DNA of 64,000 bases from Alistipes montrealensis (GCF_018362775.1 NZ_JAGYXY010000001.1:263126-327125), one strand, 5' to 3'; positions 25,519 to 33,189 are shown, counted from the stretch's first letter. Translations and numbers: made by a program. Notes: generated by a model from the sequence alone, not told the origin.

Positions 25519-25583
25519 CCGAACGATATCCTCGCCGATCGGGAATCGATTATCTCCATAAACGAGGATATCATCGTTCATTT
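25519..25583. repeat. Imperfect inverted repeat
   Basis: GAACGATATCCTCG near 25520 recurs inverted as CGAGGATATCATCGTTC near 25565-25581, with a 3-base insertion. It could fold into a long hairpin between two island genes. Short reading frames exist on both strands here, so it may be only a remnant of coding sequence. Confidence 0.4.
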
Positions 25584-25590
25584 GGGTAAA

Positions 25591-26115
25591 TCACAGAAAT
25601 AATATAGGCCAATAACTCCTTTTAAATTTACTGCAAGCATCTAACAATAATTCTCTGTCAACAGCTTCTGCCCAACCAAAATGCTGATTCTGAAGGCCTG
25701 CAATATTTTTATCCAACACTATTCCCGACATAAATACGATCTTATTATTTTGTATCACATATATGGCACTTTGAACAGTTGCCATATCGCCCCCTGCCAC
25801 TACACAATCAAAATTTGGCAAAATATCTTTCAGAATATTTTCATTATTGCATTTCAGGTATAGCCCCTTGAATAATTGGGGATCGAGATCTTGCCGGTCA
25901 TTTTTATTAACGATAATATATACCGCCAGGTCCTCATTATCAAAACACAAATCATTTAATGGATTGATCGTATCCCCAACAATCCCTTTCATATGATGCA
26001 TATCAATATTGGATGTTAAAATTACAATAGGACTTCCAATCACGAATAGCTCGAAAAGCCAGCAGGTGAGTATAATAAAGATAAAACCTGAAAAAAATTT
26101 AATGCCCGATTTCAT
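25591..26115 (-). CDS. Hypothetical membrane-anchored protein in toxin island
   Basis: 174 residues. One N-terminal hydrophobic segment (about 8-28) without a lipobox, then a soluble domain of mixed alpha/beta prediction with VVAGGDMATVQSAIYVIQN and a C-terminal LLLDACSKFKRSYW. I recognise no family. Its size, low GC and location among RHS-tip genes fit an orphan immunity protein or other island cargo, which is inference only. Confidence 0.55.
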   Translation of the reverse strand: MKSGIKFFSGFIFIILTCWLFELFVIGSPIVILTSNIDMHHMKGIVGDTINPLNDLCFDNEDLAVYIIVNKNDRQDLDPQLFKGLYLKCNNENILKDILPNFDCVVAGGDMATVQSAIYVIQNNKIVFMSGIVLDKNIAGLQNQHFGWAEAVDRELLLDACSKFKRSYWPILFL

Positions 26116-26155
26116 ATTTCTATTTATCTTCTCCTTTTACCATAAAAAATATTAC

Positions 26156-26302
26156 TTATAATTCCTCGCAGGGAGGATACTTAAACACCTCTATATTAGA
26201 ATACTCAGGGTTATTTGCCAATAATTTATAAATTATAGACAGTATGAATAGCCGAGGATAGACACACCTCGAAGATCTATCGTAATTAAAAATCCATAAC
26301 CC
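26156..26302 (-). pseudogene. Possible C-terminal gene remnant after an in-frame stop
   Basis: Directly after the TGA of the lipoprotein gene at 26303, the same frame stays open for 48 codons and ends in a protein-like acidic tail (YKLLANNPEYSNIEVFKYPP and CEEL) before TAA at 26156-26158. It has no start of its own. It could be a leftover of a longer or recombined gene, or chance in AT-rich DNA. Confidence 0.3.
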
Positions 26303-26710
26303 TCACGCTATCCCGCACAGGCCAGGCCAGGTCAGCTCCGGATCGCCAATGACCTCTTTGTATCGGGCGATCAGTGAGTCTGCTTTCTCAAGGGTGAAAG
26401 AACATTTATTATCTTCATACCACTGTTTCCATATCTCCAAATCCTTATCTAAATCTTCACGATACGTACAGATAGCAGGAGGTTCTCCAAAAAGCTCGAC
26501 ATGACCTTCATAACCAGTAACAGCAATAAGACATTCAAAGGCGTGCATTCGGGTTCCTACATCGGAATAATAGCCTTTGTAATGAATCAAATCCACAATA
26601 TCCAGACAATTCTTGAAATTGGTCTTAAAAATAGGGTCTTCTTTACATTCTGAACATGACAGACCGTTTAGACACAACACAATCAGAAACAATTTTTTAA
26701 CGATTCCCAT
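26303..26710 (-). CDS. Small lipoprotein in toxin island
   Basis: 135 residues. Signal peptide with lipobox LNGLSC (Cys19) followed by a Cys-containing acidic domain (CLDIVDLIHYKGYYSDVGTR). No recognised family. Bacteroidota immunity proteins against exported toxins are often small lipoproteins or periplasmic proteins, so an immunity role is possible. It is separated from the next upstream gene by 30 bases and may share its transcript. Confidence 0.6.
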   Translation of the reverse strand: MGIVKKLFLIVLCLNGLSCSECKEDPIFKTNFKNCLDIVDLIHYKGYYSDVGTRMHAFECLIAVTGYEGHVELFGEPPAICTYREDLDKDLEIWKQWYEDNKCSFTLEKADSLIARYKEVIGDPELTWPGLCGIA

Positions 26711-26740
26711 AAAGCGTAACGTTCAAGCCATCTATTATGA

Positions 26741-27154
26741 CTACCTGATCACAGACCAAATATATGCACCATCTCGAATTTCATATAAAATATAATACTT
26801 ATGCAGGTTTCCTTGTTTATGCAGAAATCTGCATTCTACAGCATCCTGATCTTTTTTATCATGAATTATAACATTAATACATATTATTGCATCGTGATAT
26901 TCAAATGCATTTAATAAAAAAGCCCTTTTTATCGTCTTTTCATACAATTGAATCAGATAATCACTTGTTGGATATTCCTCTCCAATATCAGGCTTTAGAG
27001 AACTAATTACACCGTTTTTACCCATAACCATTGCAAATGGATAAAACTCACCCATCTCCTGCAGAAACTGTTCAATAAAAGGCAAAGCGGCATCTAACAA
27101 AGCTCTTTCATCTAAAGTCAAATCTGAAAAATTATTTTGAGTCGTTTTTTTCAA
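26741..27154 (-). CDS. Small cytoplasmic protein, candidate immunity protein
   Basis: 137 residues without a signal peptide. It starts with a hydrophilic helix (LTLDERALLDAALPFIEQFL), then a beta-rich region ending in YYILYEIRDGAYIWSVIR. I do not recognise the family. It lies 15 bases downstream of a headless NNCAD-type toxin tip, the standard place for the matching immunity gene. Confidence 0.6.
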   Translation of the reverse strand: MKKTTQNNFSDLTLDERALLDAALPFIEQFLQEMGEFYPFAMVMGKNGVISSLKPDIGEEYPTSDYLIQLYEKTIKRAFLLNAFEYHDAIICINVIIHDKKDQDAVECRFLHKQGNLHKYYILYEIRDGAYIWSVIR

Positions 27155-27169
27155 AAATATATGGGGTTA

Positions 27170-27439
27170 TCAACGTATATAGTTGGATATCAAAACTAGA
27201 TTTTTTAACGGTTCTGATAATTTGGCATCTTTATTTATTCGTAAAATAAGTCGGGGCCCATTTTTATTCGACATTTTTTGAATCTGGGCTTGATTCTTTT
27301 TAATTTTATCAAAATTACTGTTAGGTTTGGGACTTAATCCGGTTGGCAGATTAATTTTAGTTCCAGTTTCGAATATAGTTTCTATCATATCAGCACAATT
27401 ATTCGTGAATACACGATAACTTTCTTTTCCTAAATCCAA
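27170..27439 (-). pseudogene. Headless toxin tip with NNCAD motif
   Basis: 89 residues that begin immediately after an in-frame TAA, with no ATG; only an internal TTG is available. The sequence YRVFTNNCADMIETIFETG followed by PKPNSNFDKIKKNQ resembles the C-terminal half of permuted NlpC/P60-like or DUF4105-like cysteine peptidase tips of RHS proteins, where the Cys of NNCA is catalytic. The RHS head is missing, so this looks like a displaced tip left by recombination, kept next to its likely immunity gene at 26741. Family resemblance is from memory of the motif. Confidence 0.55.
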
Positions 27440-27475
27440 ATCTGCTTGAAGTTAGTTACCTAGCCTCTGATATGG

Positions 27476-27979
27476 TCATAAGTGTGACATTATTTTCTGA
27501 AGGAGAAAATAATAGATGTCGCTATCTATTGGTGTGGGCTTTACAAATACCGTAACCAGAGATTCGCCATATTTTTGATTGCTAGAATCACAAAAATAGA
27601 AATATACAGGATTACCGTCTGTCATCATATCATATTTTGAATGATCAATGAAACCTTCTTGATAGGAATTTTTGCTGAATAATTTACCAAAAATCTCTTT
27701 TTCCTTCTTTTTGATTTTATTCATATGGGATTTCAGAATGCCATTGGTAATATCTATGTAATATTCTTCATATTTCTTATTTCTTTTAACTAAGACAAGA
27801 CAATGGCGGTCGGAAATGGCGAATAAAACATAATTCTCTCCTTGAATAATATCTGCAAGATATTTATCAATAACAGATGAGACTGCGTTAATATAGCAAC
27901 TCTCCTGTTTAGACAGTTCTTGAGCATGCACACCAGCACAAAACAACAGAGTCAACAAAGATGATAAAATAAATTTCAT
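27476..27979 (-). CDS. Exported small protein, likely immunity to the HEVLGH toxin
   Basis: 167 residues with a clear signal peptide (cleavage near GVHAQ at 20). The mature part is mixed alpha/beta, Lys-rich, with YYIDITNGILKSHMNKIKKK. No family recognised. It begins 11 bases after the stop of the mini-RHS toxin gene at 27991 on the same strand. Immediate downstream position, small size and export together suggest a periplasmic immunity protein. Confidence 0.6.
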   Translation of the reverse strand: MKFILSSLLTLLFCAGVHAQELSKQESCYINAVSSVIDKYLADIIQGENYVLFAISDRHCLVLVKRNKKYEEYYIDITNGILKSHMNKIKKKEKEIFGKLFSKNSYQEGFIDHSKYDMMTDGNPVYFYFCDSSNQKYGESLVTVFVKPTPIDSDIYYFLLQKIMSHL

Positions 27980-27990
27980 ATCGATAACAT

Positions 27991-28794
27991 TTATGGCAAA
28001 ACCCGTGGCAATACTCCAGGATCTGTAATTATCACATTCCCGTGTTGCATTATAGGAATAGACACTCCAATAAGCCTGCGAACCAGATTATCCACCTGAA
28101 TCGCTCTCAGATTATTTCCTTCTCCAAATATTCCGTGAGCCGCAGCAACACCGTGACCAAGGACCTCATGGGCTGATATTAAAGCCCTTCCATGTTCGTG
28201 GATTGCCCCATTTCCGTCCATTATAATCGAATGAGAGCCATTCTTCACAGGAATATTTAATCCTCCTCCCGACATAGCATTAATTGTCGCTCCTGGTATT
28301 TGAGATTGAGGAAACATATTACCCAAACCGGCTTGTTCGCTATTTAAATGAGCTTTAAAAGCCTGACTACCTTGAACTGAGACATTACCGTCAACTGCTG
28401 CATATTCAACCGTGTGCTTATGCTCAGAGTTAATTGCTCCCACTAATTCATTAACAAATACTTGCTCGTCCTTCGATAACTCAACACCATTCAAAGCACT
28501 ATTTAAAGCATCCGATCCTATAACATTAAATGTTGTCCCTTTTTTATCCAACATCACTAAAGCTCTGAAATTTTGAAATTTATCATCTTTCAAAATAAAA
28601 CTCATGTCAGTCATGAACTTTTGAGCATCTTCTTTTGTTAAACCCACCATTTGCCGTCCATCCGGATCGACATATTTTATCGGATTTCCCGCACAATACG
28701 CATACGGTGAAATCGGATGGTAGCCGTAGCTCAAATTTACTGAAAATAAAGCGATAATGCAAATCGAGGCGATTAAAAGAGCCGCAAAAAACAA
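27991..28794 (-). CDS. Miniature RHS-tip toxin with HEVLGH metallopeptidase-like domain
   Basis: 267 residues from a TTG at 28794; an in-frame stop lies 18 bases upstream and no ATG is available. Residues 1-23 are a signal peptide, 25-46 the RHS core tip (YHPISPYAYCAGNP then IKYVDPDGR), and 50-267 a unique domain. That domain contains SAHEVLGH at 207-214, an HExxxH rather than HExxH spacing, followed by AIQVDNLVRR, which recalls metallopeptidase toxin tips. The first 42 or so residues are shared with the gene at 29562. The odd start codon and diverged leader suggest recombination at the 5' end, so expression is uncertain. Confidence 0.68.
   Translation of the reverse strand: MFFAALLIASICIIALFSVNLSYGYHPISPYAYCAGNPIKYVDPDGRQMVGLTKEDAQKFMTDMSFILKDDKFQNFRALVMLDKKGTTFNVIGSDALNSALNGVELSKDEQVFVNELVGAINSEHKHTVEYAAVDGNVSVQGSQAFKAHLNSEQAGLGNMFPQSQIPGATINAMSGGGLNIPVKNGSHSIIMDGNGAIHEHGRALISAHEVLGHGVAAAHGIFGEGNNLRAIQVDNLVRRLIGVSIPIMQHGNVIITDPGVLPRVLP
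28658..28766 (-). repeat. 109 bp toxin-leader cassette, copy A
   Basis: Matches 30181-30289 at 108 of 109 positions. It encodes the end of the signal peptide and the RHS core tip up to VDPDG. Sequence on both sides of the cassette differs between the copies. Confidence 0.9.
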
Positions 28795-29012
28795 AACATT
28801 CGGAACCCATCAAACGCAAGAAATCACCAGATCACAAATCAGCCCGACGACATCATTACCGACGGTGGCCCGATAACACCCAAGACAAACGATGGAACAC
28901 CGACCGAGCGACATTTGGAGAAGGATGTTGTAACCATCAATTCCTCGATCGATAGCGTGGAGAACTGGGGGGGGGTAATAATTCTTAAAAGAGGTATTAT
29001 TTGCAGATAGTT
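28795..29012. other. Intergenic stretch with possible plus-strand remnant
   Basis: About 218 bases between two toxin/immunity units. A plus-strand frame without a start encodes ITNQPDDIITDGGPITPK and VVTINSSIDSVENWG, which is protein-like but short. A run of nine G lies inside it. No promoter was found for the toxin gene starting at 28794. Confidence 0.3.
28967..28975. repeat. Run of nine G
   Basis: A 9-base G homopolymer in the gap upstream of the HEVLGH toxin gene. Such tracts are prone to slippage and to base-calling error. Confidence 0.9.
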
Positions 29013-29040
29013 AAAAGCCGAACAAATTGTCCGGCCTTTA
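29013..29040 (-). terminator. Terminator after the JAMM toxin/immunity pair
   Basis: An imperfect stem AAAGCCGAACA / TGTCCGGCCTTT with a short loop and a T-run on the minus strand, 19 bases after the stop at 29059. It separates the two toxin units. Confidence 0.6.
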
Positions 29041-29058
29041 CGTATTTCCTACATATAG

Positions 29059-29556
29059 CTATTTATGAACTATTAATTTCAGCTCGTCATCATCATATCG
29101 GAAGATCCAAGTGCTGAAGCTATCGTTTTCTATACCGTCTAATAGTAAGGTTCCGCCCTTCAAGATTTGCGTTTGGTTTACAGCAAAATCGAAGGGAACT
29201 TTTTTCTCTGTAATATTCACCTTGTTGTTTTTCTTCCCATAGAAAATGAAAATATGTCCTTTATAGGTCATTACCCCGAATTCAATTCCGTTTTTCAGAA
29301 CCCGGCGGCCAATAGCCTCAATTTGGATGCAGTCGTTACCATGTTGGTCTGAAAAGAAAGTAATACCATAATTGAAATCTTTTCTGTAATAACTCTCTTG
29401 GGCATCAGTTGTCAATACATTGTCGAGCATATTTTGAAATATACTATCAACCTGTATCTCGGGCAAATATTCCCGTTTTGTTTTGTTTGGATCAGGTTGT
29501 GACGATACATGCAGGCCAAACGAGATAAAGAATACGATAAATAGTAAGTATTTCAT
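29059..29556 (-). CDS. Exported small protein, likely immunity to the JAMM toxin
   Basis: 165 residues with a signal peptide (cleavage near HVSSQ at 20). The mature domain is beta-rich (YGITFFSDQHGNDCIQIEAI, then FIFYGKKNNKV). No family recognised. It starts 5 bases after the stop of the mini-RHS JAMM gene, so the pair is almost certainly co-transcribed. Export of both partners fits a toxin acting in, or passing through, the periplasm. Confidence 0.62.
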   Translation of the reverse strand: MKYLLFIVFFISFGLHVSSQPDPNKTKREYLPEIQVDSIFQNMLDNVLTTDAQESYYRKDFNYGITFFSDQHGNDCIQIEAIGRRVLKNGIEFGVMTYKGHIFIFYGKKNNKVNITEKKVPFDFAVNQTQILKGGTLLLDGIENDSFSTWIFRYDDDELKLIVHK

Positions 29557-29561
29557 TGCAA

Positions 29562-30314
29562 TTATGGTTTTTTACCCCAAATCGTTACTGAAGGCAGCCC
29601 GATTATTCTATATTCCGAATCTTTATTAAATGGCGAGTATTGGGATGGATTAGTAGTATATATTTTAGTTGTAGCATTAGGAAACGTTCCGTTTATCATT
29701 CCGGCAGTTGTTACATCACCCAGTGACGGTGTTGTTATTCCATTCGTATGACTGTGATTATTTGCCCGAACGGTATATCCTGTTTGAAATACATATTGCC
29801 CGACGGAAGTTTCTCCCTTTTGGTGCATATTACCCACAATATTTTTCTGGGATTTATCTGTTCCAACTTTTACGTGCGACCATTCAACATTTGTCGTTGT
29901 TCCGGGATTAGCCATAAATTCAAAAAGTTCTGTCGCTTTATCATCTCCATTGACCTGGAAAAGAGTTAGCCGCTCTTGTGTAATACTCCCGTCCTCCCGT
30001 ACAACATTCACTTGGGGTTGGTTAACTCCAGTAATAGTACCGTATTCAAATGTTTTCGACTGCCCTTCTATGCGTTGCCGTTTCCCGTCAACCTGCTGTA
30101 CAATATGAAAAGCATCCTGCGTTGTATCTTCGATGCGATTGACAATTTGTCCATTCTGATTAATTTCCCAAACATCTTTCCCATCCGGATCGACATATTT
30201 TATCGGATTTCCCGCACAATACGCATACGGCGAAATCGGATGGTAGCCGTAGCTCAAATTTACTGAAAATAAAGCGATAATGCAAATCGCGGCGGTCAAA
30301 AATTTGTTTTTCAT
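29562..30314 (-). CDS. Miniature RHS-tip toxin with JAMM metalloprotease motif
   Basis: 250 residues from ATG 30314. Residues 1-23 are a signal peptide and 24-45 the RHS core tip (YHPISPYAYCAGNP then IKYVDPDG). The rest is a toxin-like domain with a complete JAMM signature: Glu144 in NVEWSHV, then H187-x-H189, seven residues, S197, two residues, D200. This is the zinc site of JAB/MPN peptidases, which occur as toxin tips (Toxin-JAB) of polymorphic toxins. The usual large RHS barrel is absent; only the tip is attached to its own export signal. It lies 19 bases after the transglutaminase-like gene and 5 bases before its likely immunity gene. Confidence 0.8.
   Translation of the reverse strand: MKNKFLTAAICIIALFSVNLSYGYHPISPYAYCAGNPIKYVDPDGKDVWEINQNGQIVNRIEDTTQDAFHIVQQVDGKRQRIEGQSKTFEYGTITGVNQPQVNVVREDGSITQERLTLFQVNGDDKATELFEFMANPGTTTNVEWSHVKVGTDKSQKNIVGNMHQKGETSVGQYVFQTGYTVRANNHSHTNGITTPSLGDVTTAGMINGTFPNATTKIYTTNPSQYSPFNKDSEYRIIGLPSVTIWGKKP
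30181..30289 (-). repeat. 109 bp toxin-leader cassette, copy B
   Basis: Partner of 28658-28766 with one mismatch. Here it is continuous with a normal ATG and signal-peptide start, so this copy looks like the intact form. Confidence 0.9.
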
Positions 30315-30333
30315 AACAGTATAATTTTTAAGG

Positions 30334-31437
30334 TTATAGCATCGGCAATTCATTCGTGGTTGCCCCCTGCATTTTCTTTCCCTGTTCGTTGCCCTTTTCC
30401 AGTTTTTCATGCAGACCTTCACTCATCTGCTCCCAGCCCAGGGATTTCAGGCTTTCGTAAAGCGAGTGTGACCGCGCTTCGATCTGCCGGGTATATTCAT
30501 CCTCCTTATACCCGTTTTGTTCCAAATGCGACATAAGGACCGCATCGAGCGATTTGCCCAGGATAATGCAGGCATTGGGATTTTGAGGATAGTATTCCAG
30601 CGATTTCTCACAACAGCGCCGTGTAAACCCGTCGTAACATTCGAATTTGCGCCAATACCCGAGGGCAAGGTCCGCAAGCTGTACGGCAACGGTTTCCCGA
30701 TCCGTCAGCGGGGCAAGGTACACCTTGCTCTCAATGGCCTTGTCGCTGATCTCGAAATGCTCCTTATAGAAGAATTCCGGGTTTATCTGGTGGGTTGTCA
30801 GTTCCACGTTAACCCACGGCTCGGGATACATGTTATCCTCATTGCGGTAACGGATAAACACATGGGCCGGGGCGCGGGCAATATATGCTTCAGCCCCGAG
30901 GGATTCGGCCAGAACCTTGTAGTACATCGGCAGGGAACGGCATTGCCCGGTATGCGTCCGCATGACTTTGCATACGAACTGGTCGGTAAAATCGGATTTG
31001 TCCCCCGTATGGTCGAAATCGTAGGTGAACGGTTTATGTCCGTTCCCGGAATAAGGGCGGAAAAAATATTCCGTGAGCGCCAGGTTCTTCCCGGTCTTAT
31101 ACCGGCCGAGTCCGTTTGCTGCAATCAGCCGTTGCAGGAACGCAACTGCGGTATCTATGCCGTCGCAATACGCCTTGTAATCCAGGCCGCCGTCGAGGTA
31201 AGCCCATTCCGCAAGGAAGACGGCACGTTTTACACTCAAGGGGGCTTTGCCGTCGAGCATATCCGCAATTTCGAGATACGCCTGCCGGTAATGCCGGCTA
31301 CGGGATTCGTCCGGCGTATGATTCAGCACCGGGCCGCCCTGCCGGCCGTTCGCCGGTTGAAGCGGGAATACACAACAAAACAGAAGCAGGCAGAGTACTC
31401 CTTTTACGATTAATTTTACATCCATAGATTTATCCAT
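30334..31437 (-). CDS. Exported transglutaminase-like protein
   Basis: 367 residues with a signal peptide (hydrophobic core about 10-25). The central region has a transglutaminase/papain-like core: Cys166 in HTGQCRSLPMYYKVL and His192 in RAPAHVFIRY. The C-terminal 120 residues are helical, TPR-like, ending in a hydrophilic tail. Two in-frame Met codons (1 and 5) could start it. It stands 19 bases upstream of the JAMM toxin gene, so it may be co-transcribed with it. Whether it processes or cross-links the toxin, or is independent, is unknown. Confidence 0.78.
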   Translation of the reverse strand: MDKSMDVKLIVKGVLCLLLFCCVFPLQPANGRQGGPVLNHTPDESRSRHYRQAYLEIADMLDGKAPLSVKRAVFLAEWAYLDGGLDYKAYCDGIDTAVAFLQRLIAANGLGRYKTGKNLALTEYFFRPYSGNGHKPFTYDFDHTGDKSDFTDQFVCKVMRTHTGQCRSLPMYYKVLAESLGAEAYIARAPAHVFIRYRNEDNMYPEPWVNVELTTHQINPEFFYKEHFEISDKAIESKVYLAPLTDRETVAVQLADLALGYWRKFECYDGFTRRCCEKSLEYYPQNPNACIILGKSLDAVLMSHLEQNGYKEDEYTRQIEARSHSLYESLKSLGWEQMSEGLHEKLEKGNEQGKKMQGATTNELPML

Positions 31438-31781
31438 AAACAGGTAATTAAAATTAACGGATAAACCTCAAAACACCAAGCAATAACGGCCTTACATATA
31501 CACACACAAACCAATAATAACCAATGAATTACAAAACAAAAACGCTTACATGGAGATAACAGGCCGAAAAGGCACTGAGATCATCGGATAACGAGGTCGG
31601 TTTTCAATCCGTCCTGGCGGACTGATTTAACCGGGAGAGGGCACGCCGGGCCTCCCCGGTTCGTTCACGACCAGGACGCTTCGGAAACATCTCCCCGGCC
31701 TCAGGCAGGAAACAATCCGACGCCGCCAGTTCCGGCTTTGGAAAAATAATTGTACCTTAACCTCGCAGAAAACCAAAAACA
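31438..31781. other. 344-base gap at the island edge
   Basis: AT-rich next to the transglutaminase gene, then GC-rich toward 31782. No gene, consensus promoter, tRNA or repeat boundary was identified. Confidence 0.4.
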
Positions 31782-32723
31782 ATGGAAAACAGAATCACAA
31801 CGCTCTTCGGCATCCGCTACCCCGTCATCGCAGGCGGAATGGTGTGGTGCAGCGGCTGGCGGCTGGCCGCCGCCGTCAGCGAAGCCGGCGGGCTGGGACT
31901 GATCGGCTCCGGCTCGATGACGCCCGAACTACTGCGCGAACACATCCGCAAATGCCGCGCAGCCACGTCCCGGCCTTTCGGCGTCAACGTGCCGCTCGTC
32001 TATCGCTATACACCTGAATTAATGAATATTATCATAGAAGAGCGCGTGCCGGCTGTTTTCACATCGGCAGGTAACCCCGCGACTTGGACCGGACGTTTGC
32101 ACGACGCCGGCTGCCGCGTGGCACACGTGGTGTCGAGCTCGAAATTTGCCCTCAAAAGCCGCGATGCAGGCGTAGACGCCGTCGTGGCCGAAGGGTTCGA
32201 AGCCGGAGGTCACAACGGCCGCGAGGAGACGACCACCATGGCCCTCATCCCGCAGGTCAGGCAGGCCGTCGATCTCCCGCTCATCGCCGCAGGAGGCATC
32301 GCCACGGGAGCCGGCATGCTGGCTGCCTTTGCCCTGGGAGCCGAAGGGTGTCAACTGGGAACCCGTTTCGCCCTGTCGCAGGAGAGTTCCGCCTGTGAAG
32401 CCTTCAAACAGTTGTGCATCGGATTGCAGGAAGGCGATACGATCCTGGCGCTCAAAAAGGTCGTTCCGACACGCCTCATCCGCAACGGTTTCTGCCGCAC
32501 GGTGGAGGAAGCCGAAAGCCGGGGCGCCGATGCGGAAGAGTTGCTCGCGCTGGTGGGTCGCGGACGGCCGAAACGGGGCATTTTCGAGGGTGACCTCGAC
32601 GAAGGAGAACTGGAGATCGGGCAGATCACAGCGCTTATCGACGACCTGCCGTCCGCAGGCGACATCCTCCGCCGGCTCATCGCCGAATACGAAACCGCCC
32701 GGAAAAAGCTCTGCCCGCTCTGA
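31782..32723 (+). CDS. Nitronate monooxygenase / FabK-like FMN enzyme
   Basis: 313 residues, a TIM-barrel flavoprotein of the NPD/FabK family. Landmarks are RYPVIAGGMVW near the start, the VAEGFEAGGHNGREETTTM flavin/phosphate loop, PLIAAGGIATGAGMLAAFAL and GCQLGTRF. Family members either oxidise alkyl nitronates or reduce enoyl-ACP in fatty acid synthesis; the sequence alone does not settle which. The AGGHNG segment and DLPLIAAGGI are shared by both. Single gene at the right edge of the toxin island. Confidence 0.85.
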   Translation: MENRITTLFGIRYPVIAGGMVWCSGWRLAAAVSEAGGLGLIGSGSMTPELLREHIRKCRAATSRPFGVNVPLVYRYTPELMNIIIEERVPAVFTSAGNPATWTGRLHDAGCRVAHVVSSSKFALKSRDAGVDAVVAEGFEAGGHNGREETTTMALIPQVRQAVDLPLIAAGGIATGAGMLAAFALGAEGCQLGTRFALSQESSACEAFKQLCIGLQEGDTILALKKVVPTRLIRNGFCRTVEEAESRGADAEELLALVGRGRPKRGIFEGDLDEGELEIGQITALIDDLPSAGDILRRLIAEYETARKKLCPL

Positions 32724-32875
32724 CTTCTGCCGGAGACGACCCCGTACATCCTCCATTCCGATTTTCGCCTCCGCCGCCCGAAAACAGGTCCGGTTCGTTC
32801 TTCCGCATACCGTCACAAACGATATTTCCCGGTATTAAGATTCGGTTTCACGTTACAATGTGACAAAAAAATACT

Positions 32876-32883
32876 TATATTTG
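32876..32883 (+). promoter_or_regulatory. Promoter -7 box for the ABM-domain gene
   Basis: TATATTTG 30 bases before the ATG at 32914; the upstream TTTG box is not clear. Confidence 0.55.
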
Positions 32884-32913
32884 TAAACAGTTAAAATCAA
32901 AAACAAGAAACCG

Positions 32914-33189
32914 ATGATACGACTCAATGTATTTATCCGCACGACGGAAAGCAACCGCGAAGAACTGGTACGCACGGCCAAGGAATTGGTAGCCGCCTCA
33001 CTCAAAGACGAAGGATGCGTCGCCTACGACCTGTTCGACAGCGCCACGCGTAACGACGTACTGATGATCTGCGAAACCTGGAGCGACTCGAAGGCACTGG
33101 CTGCCCACGAGCAGGCGTCGCACTTCACGACCCTCGTGCCGCGCCTGGAACAACTGGGCGAACTGAAAATCGAGAAGTTTATCTTCTGA
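32914..33189 (+). CDS. ABM-domain protein, putative quinol monooxygenase
   Basis: 91 residues forming one antibiotic-biosynthesis-monooxygenase (YgiN-like) ferredoxin fold: N-terminal strand MIRLNVFIRT, the helix with VAASLKDEGCVAYDLF and ICETWSDSKALAAHEQASHF. Members are small dimers that oxidise quinols or act as dormant stress proteins. Monocistronic with its own promoter; it converges on the superoxide dismutase gene. Confidence 0.85.
   Translation: MIRLNVFIRTTESNREELVRTAKELVAASLKDEGCVAYDLFDSATRNDVLMICETWSDSKALAAHEQASHFTTLVPRLEQLGELKIEKFIF

Larger units (their letters stand above)
24942..31437 (-). other. AT-rich polymorphic-toxin/immunity island
   Basis: All genes here lie on the minus strand and are clearly richer in A/T than both flanks. 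The island contains two miniature RHS-tip proteins, a headless toxin tip, several small immunity-like genes, a frameshifted gene and a transglutaminase-like gene. It starts beside the SRP RNA terminator, a common kind of chromosomal insertion context. I saw no integrase, transposase or direct-repeat boundary. Confidence 0.65.

Noticed and set aside
28168..28185. Canonical HExxH zinc site in the second mini-RHS toxin
   Set aside because: The motif HEVLGH has three residues between the Glu and the second His, so it is HExxxH; a metallopeptidase call is therefore only tentative.
28810..28980. Plus-strand gene in the island gap
   Set aside because: The frame is protein-like but has no start codon or domain and is shorter than 60 codons; reported only as a possible remnant.
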